A stretch of 64,000 bases of DNA from Rattus norvegicus (GCF_036323735.1 NC_086026.1:53632039-53696038); one strand, 5' to 3'; shown: positions 32,000 through 42,119, counted from the first letter of the stretch. The notes: generated by a model not told the origin, from the letters alone. Program-made: numbers and translations.

Positions 32000-33392
32000 A
32001 ATGTATTTGATCAGATTTACCCCATTTCCCTTTGTTGACCCCCTTTATTCCTTCATTTGGGGGAAGGGGAGGGCAATAGTTTCTAGTCCAAGCAGCCCTT
32101 GAGTCCTGCTGAAGCCAAGGATAATCCTGACCTCCAGACCCTCCTGCCCATCTCTCGATCTCAGTCCTTGTAACACCGTATCAGCCGGGTTCTGTAGGCT
32201 CTACCACTGTTTTTATACTGGGCTGTCTTCTTGGGGATGGTTATCTGTTTCCTCAGTCTCTACACTGGATTCAGCCTTGGTCCAACTGTTGTTACTCTTA
32301 AATTCTAACCATATACCAAAGCCACTCAACACGTGTCACCAATCACACTTCTCCCCAGAACCCCATGCCCTGACATCTGTCTACTCTTCCTGTTTAGATA
32401 AACAGCCCCAAGCCAGGAACTCCAGCCTGATCTAGAGTTCTGGACTCAACCCAATGCTTCAAGGGTGAGAACCTGTCTCAAAACAAAACAATACACAAAC
32501 GTGTCCAGAAACAAAGAGTAGGGCCTTGCACAAGACACCTTTAGGCTGGTCTAGAACTCCTGGGCTCAATCACTCCAGTCTCAGCTTCTGAAGAATAAGA
32601 CATTTATATGTGGACGTGGAAATGACAGATCTGACTAACTGAAGTGGGGAGAGTAACGTTAACCCAACGACCTTGCACTGGGGAAAAAAAAATCAACACA
32701 CTTTAAAAGCAAGAGTGAGTTCTGTCCCCAGCTCCGAAAAAAAGAAAAAGGAAAAACAAACAAACAAACAAAAAAACAAAAAAAACAAGAGTGATCACCT
32801 AAAACTTGAACTTTCGGTTCAAGGACGAAGAAAAACTTAAAAAGAACAGGTCCACCATCCTGTTGGCACTATTAACTCCATCTTGTACTACAGATAAAAC
32901 GAGAGGTGGGCTAGCATCCCGGGATGGTGGCCCATGCCTAGAGCACCAGTAGGTCAACTGTTAAGACTTGAGGCAAACCTGGGTTTCAAAACAAAAACAT
33001 AAATAGCAACAACCAAAGACGCAAGGATTACCTCCCCAAAGAGAACAGTGATTGTTTTCACACCGAAAACTAAAGCCTGCGGCATGCCAAGTTCTCATGC
33101 GCAAGCGCCAAAGCTCAGACGAGGTCTAGGAATGTTCTGGGGGTGATGGGATATGAGCTGTAGCCCACAATATGTGGACTCTGGGAACTCAGTTGCGGTA
33201 GGGCCACACACACGCCTGCGTGGGATTCGAGACCCTGATCCCAGTGAAGTGGCGAGCCTGGGAAGCCAGAGGCGGTCCACCCACTGGATGCCGCAGCCAC
33301 CCACGCGCCCCTCCCCCACAGCCCCACTCACGTTTCTGCTCGGCCTCCGACAGGTGTGACGTGGTGAAGGACAAGAAGCACTCATTGCCCAT
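25388..33392 (-). CDS. Foxr1: Foxr1, forkhead box R1 transcription factor, complete, 6 exons
   Basis: Nuclear forkhead DNA-binding protein, in mammals mostly expressed in germline and early brain (literature). Coding exons: 33392-33332, 28229-28155, 28061-27811, 27493-27264, 26035-25797, 25422-25388. They total 891 nt, or 296 aa plus TAA; the human protein has 292. Residues 46-70 hold the family block PNLWMWVNPNIVYPPGKLE. Residues 70-135 are low-complexity with basic and acidic runs. The winged-helix domain spans about 173-270, including WSRPPLHYFHLIALALRN, the recognition-helix segment WKNTVRHNLCFRDSF, and the wing with SCLWKLTEEGHRRF. The start ATG at 33392 gives the family N-terminus MGNE. 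The rat C-terminus is FDLQE, two residues past human FDL. Exon 2 is preceded by a (CT)32 tract and a partial exon copy. Intron 1 is 5.1 kb of repeats. Confidence 0.94.
25797..26035 (-). CDS. Foxr1: Foxr1 coding exon 5
   Basis: Residues 206-286: helix 3 and wing of the forkhead domain. Acceptor GTCCACAG, donor CCAG|GTGTGA. Confidence 0.94.
26212..26345 (-). repeat. B1-like SINE
   Basis: Ttgagacagtctaatgtagc to gggatcacaggcctgtgcc in a Foxr1 intron. Confidence 0.7.
26826..26864 (+). repeat. A39 homopolymer
   Basis: Tail of a diverged SINE just upstream. Confidence 0.9.
27264..27493 (-). CDS. Foxr1: Foxr1 coding exon 4
   Basis: Residues 130-206: acidic stretch, then the first part of the forkhead domain to YNFT. 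Acceptor CCCTCTAG was preferred over the downstream ACAG because it alone keeps frame. Confidence 0.9.
27663..27772 (-). repeat. ID SINE
   Basis: GCTGCTGATGTTT duplicated on both sides; lies in a Foxr1 intron between exons 4 and 3. Confidence 0.96.
27811..28061 (-). CDS. Foxr1: Foxr1 coding exon 3
   Basis: Residues 46-129: conserved PNLWMWVNPNIVYPP, then a Ser/Glu-rich part and a basic RKQKRKQKEK run. Acceptor CTGCCCAG, donor GAG|GTATGG. Confidence 0.92.
28155..28229 (-). CDS. Foxr1: Foxr1 coding exon 2
   Basis: Residues 21-46, including YRLRIVEPPKLPLEK. Acceptor TTGGCCAG directly follows the (CT)32 tract; donor GATG|GTAAGT. Confidence 0.9.
28237..28300. repeat. (AG)32 microsatellite acting as Foxr1 intron 1 polypyrimidine tract
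   Basis: Perfect AG run on plus, (CT)32 on the gene strand, ending 7 nt before the exon 2 acceptor. Confidence 0.95.
28306..28360 (-). pseudogene. Partial tandem copy of Foxr1 exon 2 with acceptor
   Basis: GCCAG acceptor followed by TTGCCAAATACAGATTCC and on to AAACTGCCTTT. By eye about 39 of 49 bases match the acceptor plus 5' half of exon 2. In frame it reads LAKYRF, then EPPKLP. The 3' half and donor are absent, replaced by the CT tract. Confidence 0.8.
29317..29422 (+). repeat. Compound trinucleotide repeat (CTA)(GTA)(GTT)(AAT)
   Basis: Ctactactagtagtagtag is self-complementary at its start. A B1 follows. Confidence 0.95.
29433..29570 (+). repeat. B1 SINE
   Basis: Gcgatagctcacacctttat to cagggttacagagaaatcc. 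Confidence 0.88.
29735..29850 (-). repeat. B1 SINE
   Basis: Antisense B1, ctctctgtgtagccgtggc. Confidence 0.85.
30174..30222 (+). repeat. (GT)n microsatellite
   Basis: About 24 GT units. Confidence 0.95.
30353..30393 (+). repeat. (AT)n microsatellite
   Basis: About 20 AT units. Confidence 0.95.
30580..30700 (-). repeat. ID SINE
   Basis: TGCCCTCCACT duplicated on both sides. Confidence 0.95.
31192..31320 (+). repeat. B1 SINE
   Basis: Agtatggtggtgcagggctt; tail becomes (CAAC)n. Confidence 0.88.
31360..31443 (+). repeat. ID SINE
   Basis: AAAAAAGAGGCACA on both sides. Confidence 0.95.
31893..31997 (+). repeat. (CTGTCT)n(TC)n(AC)n compound microsatellite
   Basis: Three successive repeat registers in about 105 bp. 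Confidence 0.95.
32718..32752 (+). repeat. ID SINE 3' fragment
   Basis: Only gttctgtccccagctccg and the A-tail remain. Confidence 0.75.
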
Positions 33393-33660
33393 ATCCCAGT
33401 CCAACAAGCCCGGGACCTGGCCATGGAGGCTGGCCCAGAAGTCCCGGTCCTGGATTTTGGGGTCCACTTTTAAGGATAGAGGAGACCAGTAGTGCGGGGT
33501 GCAGGAGGCGGAGAGACTCGCTTGCGTGGAAAGTGCGTCCTCAAACCGCGGGGAGTCGCGGGTGGGAACGGTCAGGAGCGCAGCGCCCCTGCAGACACTC
33601 CGGATTGCCTCAGGATCCACCCAGCTCGCGCTCACCAGGTTTTCCTGCGTCTGCGGATGT
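33090..33660. promoter_or_regulatory. Foxr1: CpG-rich Foxr1 5' region
   Basis: CpG-dense sequence around coding exon 1 and 270 bp upstream. No TATA box seen. Confidence 0.55.
33332..33392 (-). CDS. Foxr1: Foxr1 coding exon 1
   Basis: Residues 1-21 (MGNECFLSFTTSHLSEAEQK plus a split codon). Donor AAAC|GTGAG. The frame stays open upstream of the ATG. Confidence 0.92.
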
Positions 33661-33708
33661 GGCTCAGCTGCTTGAGTGCCTGTCGAGCAAGTTCGAAGCC
33701 CACACCCC
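33636..33708 (-). other. Candidate upstream 5' exon of Foxr1 (unconfirmed)
   Basis: Bounded by a GTTTTTAG acceptor-like site and a CCTG|GTGAGC donor. One frame is open and basic (ELARQALKQLSHIRRRRK). I do not recognise it. Confidence 0.25.
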
Positions 33709-33900
33709 CTAAAAACAGATTTCGAGCTACATTCCTAGAATCAATTACACTTGGCGGAAGCACAAATTCAAGGTTACCCTAAACTACCCAAGCAAACTGG
33801 GCTCGAGGGGGAGGATCTCTGGGTGGGTGGGCTAGGGAATGGAGGGGATGGAGGAGGAGTTTAAATGCGGGGGCGTGGTGGTGCAGGTTGCTAGACCAGC

Positions 33901-33905
<5 letters not shown>

Positions 33906-33934
<29 letters not shown>
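33906..33934 (+). repeat. T-run followed by an A-run
   Basis: About 29 T, then ttaagg and A13; can form a hairpin. Confidence 0.9.
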
Positions 33935-33937
<3 letters not shown>

Positions 33938-33964
33938 GAAAAAAAAAAAAAAAGGAGCAGGGAG

Positions 33965-34085
33965 TGTGGGCGCAATTCAGGCCTTTAATCCCAGCACTCT
34001 GGAGGCAGAGGCAGGCAGATCTCTGGGAGTTCAAGGCCTACAGAGTTAGTTTCAGGAGGCTATACACAGAAATCTTGTCTCAAAA
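33965..34085 (+). repeat. B1 SINE
   Basis: Ttcaggcctttaatcccagc core. Confidence 0.88.
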
Positions 34086-34194
34086 ACATAAACTATAAAA
34101 GAACAGAAACAAATAAATGAATGACGAGGAAAAAAACAGGATGACTCAGTAGGTAGTAGAGCAGAGATTAAATTAAATAGCAAACTGGTTTAAA

Positions 34195-34306
34195 TTTTTT
34201 TTGTTTTTTTTTTTTTTTCTTCTTTTTTTCGGAGCTGGGGACCGAACCCAGGGCCTTGCGCTTGCTAGGCAAGCGCTCTACCACTGAGCTAAATCCCCAA
34301 CCCCCC
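34195..34306 (-). repeat. ID SINE
   Basis: Intact reverse ID with T-rich tail complement. Confidence 0.94.
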
Positions 34307-34627
34307 CTTTTTTTTTTAACTTCAAATTTACAGAAAAAACTTTATAGCTATCTACTTTACATCCTTATTAACCTTTTATTCATTTATCCGTTTATTTTTC
34401 TCAGTTCCGGGAACGGGTGGGCCTGGTACGTGCTAGGCAAGTGCTGTACCGTACAACTATAATATCTCAGCCCGTAAGCGTCTCTGTACATATGCACGTA
34501 TACACATATATTTCTTTTCAGTTTGTTGAAAATAGGCTCATAGCAGCTGGACTTTGAACTCTGTGTACTGAGAGTAGCTGGGAAATCTCGAGCTTCTTTC
34601 ATCTACTTCCCAAGATTCCAGATGTGC

Positions 34628-34795
34628 AGGGCTGGAGAGATGGCTCGGTGGTGAAGAGCGCTGGCTGCTACTATTCCTAGAGGATCCCAGTTCAAGTCCC
34701 AGCACCCACATGACAGCTCACAACTGTCTGTAACTCCTGTTCCAGGGGATTCAACACACTTACACGGACACACACAGAGACAAGATGACCAATGC
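34628..34795 (+). repeat. B2/B3-type SINE
   Basis: Agggctggagagatggctcg to cacacacagagac. Confidence 0.75.
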
Positions 34796-34810
34796 TCGTA
34801 AAATTCGACC

Positions 34811-34896
34811 TTTTTTTTTTTTTCCGGAGCTGGGGACCGAACCTAGGGCCTTGTGCTTGCTAGGCAAGCGCTTTACTGAGCTAAATCCCCAACCCC
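34811..34896 (-). repeat. ID SINE, small deletion
   Basis: Lacks a few bases (gcgctttactgagc). GCTCGTAAAATTC duplicated. Confidence 0.94.
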
Positions 34897-35205
34897 TGCT
34901 CGTAAAATTCAAAGTAAATCATTTAAAAAAAGATTACAGGTATGTACCATCATGCTCAGCTCCTTATACACACTTTTACATATATGTTACAGTCCATTTA
35001 TTTTATGGGTGTGAATGCATGTGAGCATGCCACGGTGCTAGTGAGGAGGTCGGGGGACAACCTGGGGCAGTTGGTTCTCATCTTCAATCATTGGGTCCCA
35101 GGGATAAACTCAGATTGTCAGATTTGGGGGCAAGTGCCTTTATCCACTGGTTCATCTTACAAATCCTCAGTAGATATTTTCCTTTCTTTTCTTCTCTCTT
35201 CTTTT

Positions 35206-35335
35206 TCTTTGTTTGAGACACTGTCTCTCTATCCAGGAATTCCCAATGTAGACAAGGCTGGCCTCAAATTCAAATAGATCCACCTGCCTCTGCCCCTAGG
35301 GTGCTGGGATTAAAAGTGTATACTGCCACATCCAG
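35206..35335 (-). repeat. B1 SINE
   Basis: Gagacactgtctctctatcc to gggattaaaagtgtata. Confidence 0.78.
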
Positions 35336-35577
35336 TTCCCTGTTCTGGTTTTCTTTAATTAACTGATGGCTGATCAATGATGGGAATAGAATCCAGGGCC
35401 TTAGGTAAGCCAGGCAACTGCTTTACCACTGAGTTACATCTCCAGCCCTTAAAAGTATATCATTTGTAATGAGTCATTTAGTAATTTGTCAACAGAATAT
35501 CCTTTTACCTAGAAACACCTTAGTATTTCCTAAAAACAGATATTAGCTTACATAGACAAAATCAGGAGTTGGAACTT

Positions 35578-35670
35578 TCTGTCTTCCTGTCTGTCTGTCT
35601 GTCTGTCTGTCTTCCTCCCTCCCTCCTTCCCTCCCTCCCTTCCTTCCTTCTTTCCTTCCTTCCTTCCAAG
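35578..35670 (+). repeat. (CTGT)n(CTCC)n(TTCC)n repeat
   Basis: Pyrimidine-rich tetranucleotide tract before a B1-derived tail. Confidence 0.92.
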
Positions 35671-35977
35671 ACAGGATCTCACTACGTAGACCAGGCTGGC
35701 CTCAAACTCACAGAGACCTGCCCACTCCTAGAATTAAGGTGTGCATTATTATACCCTGCTCCCTTCTGAATTTTAAAGACATGTCTATACACAGGTGTCT
35801 GTGTGCATGCATGTAACATGCGTGAGGATACCCTTGAAGGCTGGAAGGGACCCTATCCCTAGGAGCTGGAGCCACACACTAATTGTGGGCTACTGAAACC
35901 TGAATTCCTGTCCTCGTGATTGAATAGCCAAGTGCTCTTTACCTCAAGTGCTGGGATGAAAGGGGTGAGTCACTCTG

Positions 35978-36104
35978 GGCATTGGTGGTACACACCTTTA
36001 TTCCCAGTACTTGGGAAGCAGAGGCAATTGGATCTCTGTGAGTTCAAGGCCAGTCTGGTGTATCTACACAATGAGTTCTAAGACAGAGGGAGAGAGACCC
36101 TCCA

Positions 36105-36139
<35 letters not shown>
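35978..36139 (+). repeat. B1 SINE with A-tail
   Basis: Gcattggtggtacacacctt; A31 tail. Confidence 0.85.
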
Positions 36140-36140
<1 letters not shown>

Positions 36141-36314
36141 ATACAAAAAGCATGAGTCACTATGACCTTCTGATTTTTCATTTCTTGCTTGCTATTGGGC
36201 TGTGATGCTGGAGATTGATCCCTGGGCCTTGTAGCAAGTTTCAAAGCACTGAGCTAGACCTCCAGCCTTGATTCTTGCCTTTTAAGGTGAACTATAACCC
36301 ATTACTGGATCACA

Positions 36315-36500
36315 GTTACTGCTGTACATCTTTAATCCCAGCTCTTAGGAGGCAGAGGCCCGGGGACTTGTCTTTATCATCATACTCACGGTGTGGAACA
36401 GGCCATCCTGGTCTACTTAGTGAGTTCCCAGACAGCCAGGGCTACAAAAGTGAGGCCCGGGCTCAGGAAAACAAAACAAAACTAAACAAAAAACAAAACC
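36315..36500 (+). repeat. B1-related SINE
   Basis: Catctttaatcccagctctt core, diverged, with (CAAAA)n tail. Confidence 0.65.
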
Positions 36501-37672
36501 AACTGTTTTGTTTTGTTTTTGAGAAGGGGCCTTTTCTGTTGCCCAGGACTTCCTCGACTTCCTGGGCACCCTGCTAAGCCTTTTTCTGCTTTTCACTACC
36601 AATCTGAGGTGAGAAAAAACCTGTAGAGGAAGAGTGATGACGACATAGCAGGGGGTCGGATCTCTGGCAGCCCTGACCAGCCAGACTCAGCCACTCTTCT
36701 TCCAGGAGCCAATTTAAAAAGCTAAATTAATAGAGAAAAGTAGAAAAAAGAGATGTATTCAACGTAGGCATATCAGGAAAGATCTAGTGGATATCCTCCA
36801 GGGTCCATCTTCACTATTCTAAAATGATGGCGAGGGTTATGTCCTTCTGTAGGGCTTTAATACAAAGACAGTCTAGGAGTCCCAGTCAAGGTGTGGTCCT
36901 GTGCACCACTGATCCATCATTGCCTGAACTCCAGTGTCTTACAGGGTGTCTGACTAGCTGTAGATGTTTCTCTGAAGATAAGGCTCTCCTCCTGGCCAGC
37001 CCTGGCTTCCAAGTCTGATAGACAAAGGGGCACAAGTTTCTCTTTAGAATACACTCATTGCTGTCAAGCTGGTTACAGCCAAGGTCACAGAACAATGTCT
37101 AGGTACATAATGCCAGTGGGCGGGGCTTAGCGGTAGAGCCTAGAATTCGGGACACGCTGGAGTTCCTCCCAGTACCAACACCACCACCACCACGAGAAGC
37201 CAAAGAGGGAAAACCAGAATGATAACTATAACTGTAGTAAATCCTATGTCATGTATACTGGTCATCTCTAAACATTCTAAACTCAGGGGAGGGCCATCTC
37301 CATTCGGAGCCTGTATGAGTCGAATGATGTGGTGCTTGTACGTGCAGTGGTTAGCTTGCTAGTACAGTGCTCCTGCTACCACAGGAAGCCAAGCTCCAAA
37401 ACGTCCCTTCCTCAGGACACAGACTCTCTGACCAGTTTGGCCTCCACCTCCACTCTCTGTTCCCCTCCCATCATTCAGTACACCCCGCTTTTATTTACTT
37501 CTCTTACTTTGTGTAGGATATGGTCATATGTGCCATGCAAGTTGGAGGACACGCTGTTCCTTTAAGGCTCCACTGGCCAGCAAGTTCCCTGGATCTCTCT
37601 GTCTCTGCCCCCAACACTGAGGCTTACAGTATGTGTGGTCATGATCACTTTTTTTTTTTTTTTTTTTTTTTT

Positions 37673-37755
37673 TGAGATAGGGTCTCACTATGTAGACCAG
37701 GCTGGCCTCACACTTACAGAGAACTCCTTGTTCCGCCTCCTAAGTGCAGGGATCA
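37673..37755 (-). repeat. B1 SINE
   Basis: Agggtctcactatgtagacc core after a T-run. Confidence 0.85.
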
Positions 37756-37774
37756 TGATTTGTTTGGTTTTCCT

Positions 37775-37870
37775 TTTTTTTTTTTTTTTTTTTTTTGGAG
37801 CTGGGGACCAAACCCAGGGCCTTGTGCTTACTAGGCAAGCGCTCTACCACTGAGCTAAATCCCCAACCCC
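37775..37870 (-). repeat. ID SINE
   Basis: GGTTTTCCTTTT duplicated on both sides. Confidence 0.95.
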
Positions 37871-38027
37871 GGTTTTCCTTTTAATGAGAATTCAAACTCA
37901 GATCCTCATGTTCGCAGAACAGATATGCTCACCCGCCAACCCATCTCCCACGGCTAATATTTCCTTCCCTTACTTTGAAGTCTCATTTAGCCCAGGTTGG
38001 AGTTATACCATGGGGCTAAAATAGCTG

Positions 38028-38735
38028 CCTTGGGATTACCATTGCTGTGACGAAACACCATAACCAAAGCAAGTTGTGGAGGGAAGGGTTAATTTGGCTT
38101 ACAGACCCAGAGTCAGAGTCCCAGTGAGGAACCTTGGTGCAAGAGCTAATGAGAACAATTTATTTAAAATACGTGTTGGGACTTCCCCTGACATGTACTA
38201 GTCAGGAGTTAATGCTGAAGTGGCAACAGGTGTCTCTGCACTGGTAGGAAGTTTAAATGTGCTTACAAGTGGAACTGTTTTCTACTCCCTACCCTAGGGG
38301 CTCTGCTTTCTCTGTCTGTCACTGTTAAGTTAGTCTAGTCTTTGGATAAGATTAATATAAACATTTGCCCTCTTTCATTAGAAGGGGCGAGATAGAATAC
38401 CCCCACAGAAGATAACTTATATGTCTAAATAAAAAGTTTATTATCTACATTTGCTGTTAAACTGTTTTGATAAGGAACAGAGGGGATTCCTACCTTTGAA
38501 AAAAAAAAATGAGCTAATAAGAAGGCCATGCTGCTTACTGACTGGCTCCTCAGGGTTTTCTCAGCCTGCTTTCTGACAGAACCTAGGATCCTTAGCCTAG
38601 GGGTAGTCACACCCACAATGGGCTGAGCCCTCCTACATCAACCACTAATTAAGAAAATCCCCTACAGGCTTGCCTACAGTCTGTTTATGGAAGTGTTGTC
38701 TCAATCGAAGCACACACTTCAGATGATTCTAGCCC
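38028..38735 (-). repeat. Medium-reiterated rodent repeat, copy 1
   Basis: Accattgctgtgacgaaaca, then after about 330 bp of other sequence tgcttactgactggctcctc. The same order occurs at 52565. Probably LTR-derived. Confidence 0.5.
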
Positions 38736-38736
38736 A

Positions 38737-38862
38737 GCAGGTCTCAACCTTCTTAGGGCTGCAACCCTTTAATGCAGTTCCTCTCCTTTGTGGAGACCCG
38801 CCTCCCCCATGAAATTATTTCCATTGCTATTGTTATGAATTGTAATGTAAATCTCTGTTTGT
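38737..38862 (+). repeat. hAT-type DNA transposon remnant (URR1-like)
   Basis: Ggtctcaaccttcttagggc and gctgcaaccctttaatgcag resemble the URR1 consensus as I remember it. Confidence 0.55.
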
Positions 38863-39253
38863 TGTTGTTTTTGTTAGTTTGGTTCTTTTTCTGAGAAACA
38901 AGATTTGCCTCTGCCCGGAGTATTGGAATTAAAGATGTGGGTCACCACCGCCAATGGGATTTTGGATCTTATAACAGTTGTGAGACACCATGTGGGTGTT
39001 AGGAATTGAACCAGGTCCTCTGCAAGACCCAACAATTCTCCTAACAACACAGTCTGTGCTATTTTAATTGTGCATTTCATACAGGGTGTTAATTTTTCAT
39101 TCATTGTCCTAGTTACATTAAAACGTATTAATGGGAGGCTTCCTTACAGTTTCAGAGGGTGAGCCCATGTTCATCACCTCAGGAAGTGTGGCAGCAGGCA
39201 GGTGTGGCTCAGAGTAGTAGCTCAGAGCTATATTTTAACTGAAAGTTAGAGGC

Positions 39254-39375
39254 AAAGAGAGAGAGAGAGACAGAGAGACAGACAGAGACAGAGACACAGA
39301 GAGAGACAGAGACAGAGACACAGAGAGAGACAGAGACAGAGACACAGAGAGAGACAGAGACAGAGACACAGAGAG
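39254..39375 (+). repeat. 24-bp (ACAGAGACAGAG...) minisatellite
   Basis: Three near-identical 24-bp units (gacagagacagagacacaga core) in a homopurine/AC context. Confidence 0.9.
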
Positions 39376-39415
39376 ACTGGGCCTGGCATGGGCTTTTGAA
39401 ATGTTGAAGCTTTGG

Positions 39416-39597
39416 GCTGGAGAGATGGCTCAGTGGTTAGAGCACTGACTGCCCTACCAGAAGTCCTGAGTTCAAATCCCAGCAACCACATGGTGGCTCA
39501 CAACCACCATCTGTAATGGGATCTAATGCCCTCTTCTGGTGTATCTGAAGACAGTGACAGTGTACTTATATACATTAAATAAATCTTTAAAAAAAAT
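39416..39597 (+). repeat. B2 SINE
   Basis: Full-length; gttgaagct flanks on both sides. Confidence 0.93.
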
Positions 39598-39784
39598 GTT
39601 GAAGCTCACCCTGCCGTGACACACCTCCTCCAACAAGGCCACACCTCCCAGTCCTTCCCAAAACAGTTCCACCAAGTATTCAAATATATGAGCCAATGGG
39701 AGCCATTCTCATTCAAACCACAACATTCATATAAAGACTCTAAAAGCAATTAAGTAATTTGTTGTTGTTGTCGTTTTTTTTTTT

Positions 39785-39920
39785 TTTCGAGACAGGGTTT
39801 TTCTGTGTAGCCCTGGCTGTCCTGGACCTCACTCTGTAAAACAGGCTTGCCTCAAGAGATCCACCTGCCTCTGCCTCCTGAGTGCTGGGATTAAAGGCAT
39901 GCACCACCACTGCCAGGCTG
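39785..39920 (-). repeat. B1 SINE
   Basis: Cgagacagggtttttctgtg to aaaggcatgcaccaccac. Confidence 0.93.
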
Positions 39921-40107
39921 GTTTTTGTTTTAAAATTTAAAAATGTTACGAATTTTTATTTAATACTAGACATGGCAATGCATGTGTTTAGTCCCAGAAC
40001 TGAAGGCAAATATAGGCAGAACTCTGTGAGTTTGAGGCCAATATGATCTATACAGTGATTTCTAGATGAGCTGGAACTACACATTGAGACCTTGTCTTTA
40101 AGGGGGG

Positions 40108-40235
40108 AGCTGGGCAGTGGGGGCACATGCCTTTAATTCCAGCCCTCGGAGGCAGAAGCAAGCAGATCTTGGAGTTTGAGGCCAGCCTGGTCTACAGAGT
40201 ATATTCCAGGACAGTCAGGGCTGTTATACAAGGAC
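40108..40235 (+). repeat. B1 SINE
   Basis: Ctgggcagtgggggcacatg core. Confidence 0.85.
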
Positions 40236-40624
40236 TTTGTCTAGTTGGCTGGAAAGGAAGGGCAGGAAGTGAGGCTAGAGAGGTTAAAAGCCAGCTCTGC
40301 TCCTCTTCCAGAGGACCTGAGTTCTGAGTTCGATGACCACTTGTAACTTCTGATTAAGGGGACCTGAACCTAACACCTTCTGGCTTCCATGTCACCTGCA
40401 CTCATGAATACCTACCATTTCTCTTCCCATCACAGACATACAAGGTGTTGAGCTTTATAAAAAAGAGAGAGTCAGGAAATGTTTGATAGAGATGAGGTAT
40501 GGTGAGGTGGAAGGGGGTGCCTCTGTGGGCCCATGTTGAAGCATTCCTTCCCCCTGAGGTACCAGCCATACAACGGACATAGTATAAAATAGTTTATTTA
40601 GGGCATGGGGAGGGGATTTGAGGG

Positions 40625-40780
40625 AGTAGATAAAGAGAGAGAGAAAGAGACAGAGAAGAGGAGAAGTTGGCCAGCAACACATGGAGAGAGAAGGGAAGGG
40701 AGACAGGGAGGGAGGGAGAAGGGGCAGGGAGAGAAGGGGCAGAGAGCAAGAGAATAAGATGTGAGAGAGGAGGGGGCAAA
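40625..40780 (+). repeat. Homopurine-rich tract
   Basis: About 150 bp nearly all A/G on plus (agagagagaaagagacagag and on). Confidence 0.85.
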
Positions 40781-41142
40781 CAGCTCTTGCCAGGTAACTG
40801 TGGGGCAAAGCCTGAGGGAATGCTAACCCAGGGGATTCAAAATAAAATGTCTTTTCAAGTTTTGTTGAATTATTTCATTTTATGTGGATGCGTGAGGGCC
40901 TGAGTGTTGGCCAGAAATGGGCGATGGATTTCCTGCGCTGGAGTTACAGTGAGGTGAGTGCTGGGAACCAACCGTGGGTTCTCTGCAAGAGCAGCAAGTG
41001 CTCTTACCCACAGACTCATCTTCCCAGCCCCTGTTCGTTTGTTCGTTTGTTTGTTTTGAGGCAGGGCCTCTCTATAAAGCCCTGGCTGGCCTGAAACTAT
41101 GTAGCTCTGGATGACCTGTCTCTGCCTCCTTTTTTTGTTTTA

Positions 41143-41329
41143 AGATTTATTTGTTTGTTTGTTTGTTTATTATATATGCATACACCATAGCTGTCTTCAG
41201 ACACACCAGCACAGGGCATTGGATCCCATTACAGATGGCTGTGAGCCACCATGTGGTTGCTGGGATTTGAACTCAGGACCTCTGAAAGAGTCAGTGCTCT
41301 TAACCACTGAGCCATGTCTCCAGTTCTCC
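41143..41329 (-). repeat. B2 SINE
   Basis: Antisense B2 after (TTTG)n. Confidence 0.9.
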
Positions 41330-41370
41330 CCCATCCCGCCCCTTTATAAGATTTACTTATTTTCATTTTA

Positions 41371-41466
41371 TTTTTTTTCCTTTCTATTTTTCGGAGCTGG
41401 GGACTGAACCCAGGGCCTTGCGCTTCCTAGGCAAGCGCTCTACCACTGAGCTAAATCCCTAACCCC
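41371..41466 (-). repeat. ID SINE
   Basis: TTATTTTCATTTTA duplicated on both sides. Confidence 0.95.
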
Positions 41467-41654
41467 TTATTTTCATTTTATATACCCAGGTGTTTTGCCT
41501 CTGTCTACCTGGGCACCTGTGTGCATGCAGTACCAGCACATAGCAGAAGAGGGTATCATGTTCCCTGAAACTGGAGTAATCAAAGGTTATGAGCCCCCAT
41601 GTAGGTGCTAGGAATTGATTGAACCAGGCCCTCTGGAAGAGCAGTCAGTAATCT

Positions 41655-41754
41655 TTTTTTTTTTTTTTTTCTTTTTTTTCGGAGCTGGGGACCGAACCCA
41701 GGGCCTTGCGCTTGCTAGGCAAGCGCTCTACCACTGAGCTAAATCCCCAACCCC
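41655..41754 (-). repeat. ID SINE
   Basis: CAGTAATCTT-type flanks. Confidence 0.95.
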
Positions 41755-41837
41755 AGCAATCAGTAATCTTAACCACTGAGCCAACCCTCTAGTCTGGTTT
41801 TTGTTTGTTTGTTTCAGCCCCTCAGTTGTCTTTTTTT

Positions 41838-42023
41838 TTTTTTTTAGAGATTTATTTATTTATTATATATAAGTACACTGTAGCTGTCTTCAGACACACC
41901 AGAAGAGGGCATCAGATCTCATTACAAATGGTTGTAAGCCACCTTGTGGTTGCTGGGTTTTGAACTCAGGACCTCTGGAAGAGCAGTCAGTGCTCTTAAC
42001 CACTAAGCCATCTCTCCAGCCCC
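41838..42023 (-). repeat. B2 SINE
   Basis: Antisense full-length B2. Confidence 0.93.
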
Positions 42024-42026
42024 AGT

Positions 42027-42110
42027 TTTTTTTTAATTGGATATTTTACATATTTACATTTTAAATGTTATCCCCTTTTTCCCCCTCCCCCCTCCCCCTC
42101 CCCTCCAGTC
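42027..42110 (-). repeat. Possible L1 3'-end fragment
   Basis: Tatttacattttaaatgtta with C-rich tract, as in old rodent L1 3' ends. Confidence 0.35.
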
Positions 42111-42119
42111 TATTTTCTA

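Larger units (their letters stand above)
39105..39725 (-). repeat. LTR-like repeat with nested satellite and B2
   Basis: Ggaggcttccttacagtttc on the left; ccaacaaggccacacctccc and gagccattctcattcaaacc on the right. Contains 39254-39375 and the B2. Confidence 0.5.

Noticed and set aside
33493..33635. Foxr1 start at the codon at 33635
   Set aside because: That codon is GTG, not ATG, and sits exactly at a strong splice donor (GTGAGC); not used as the start.
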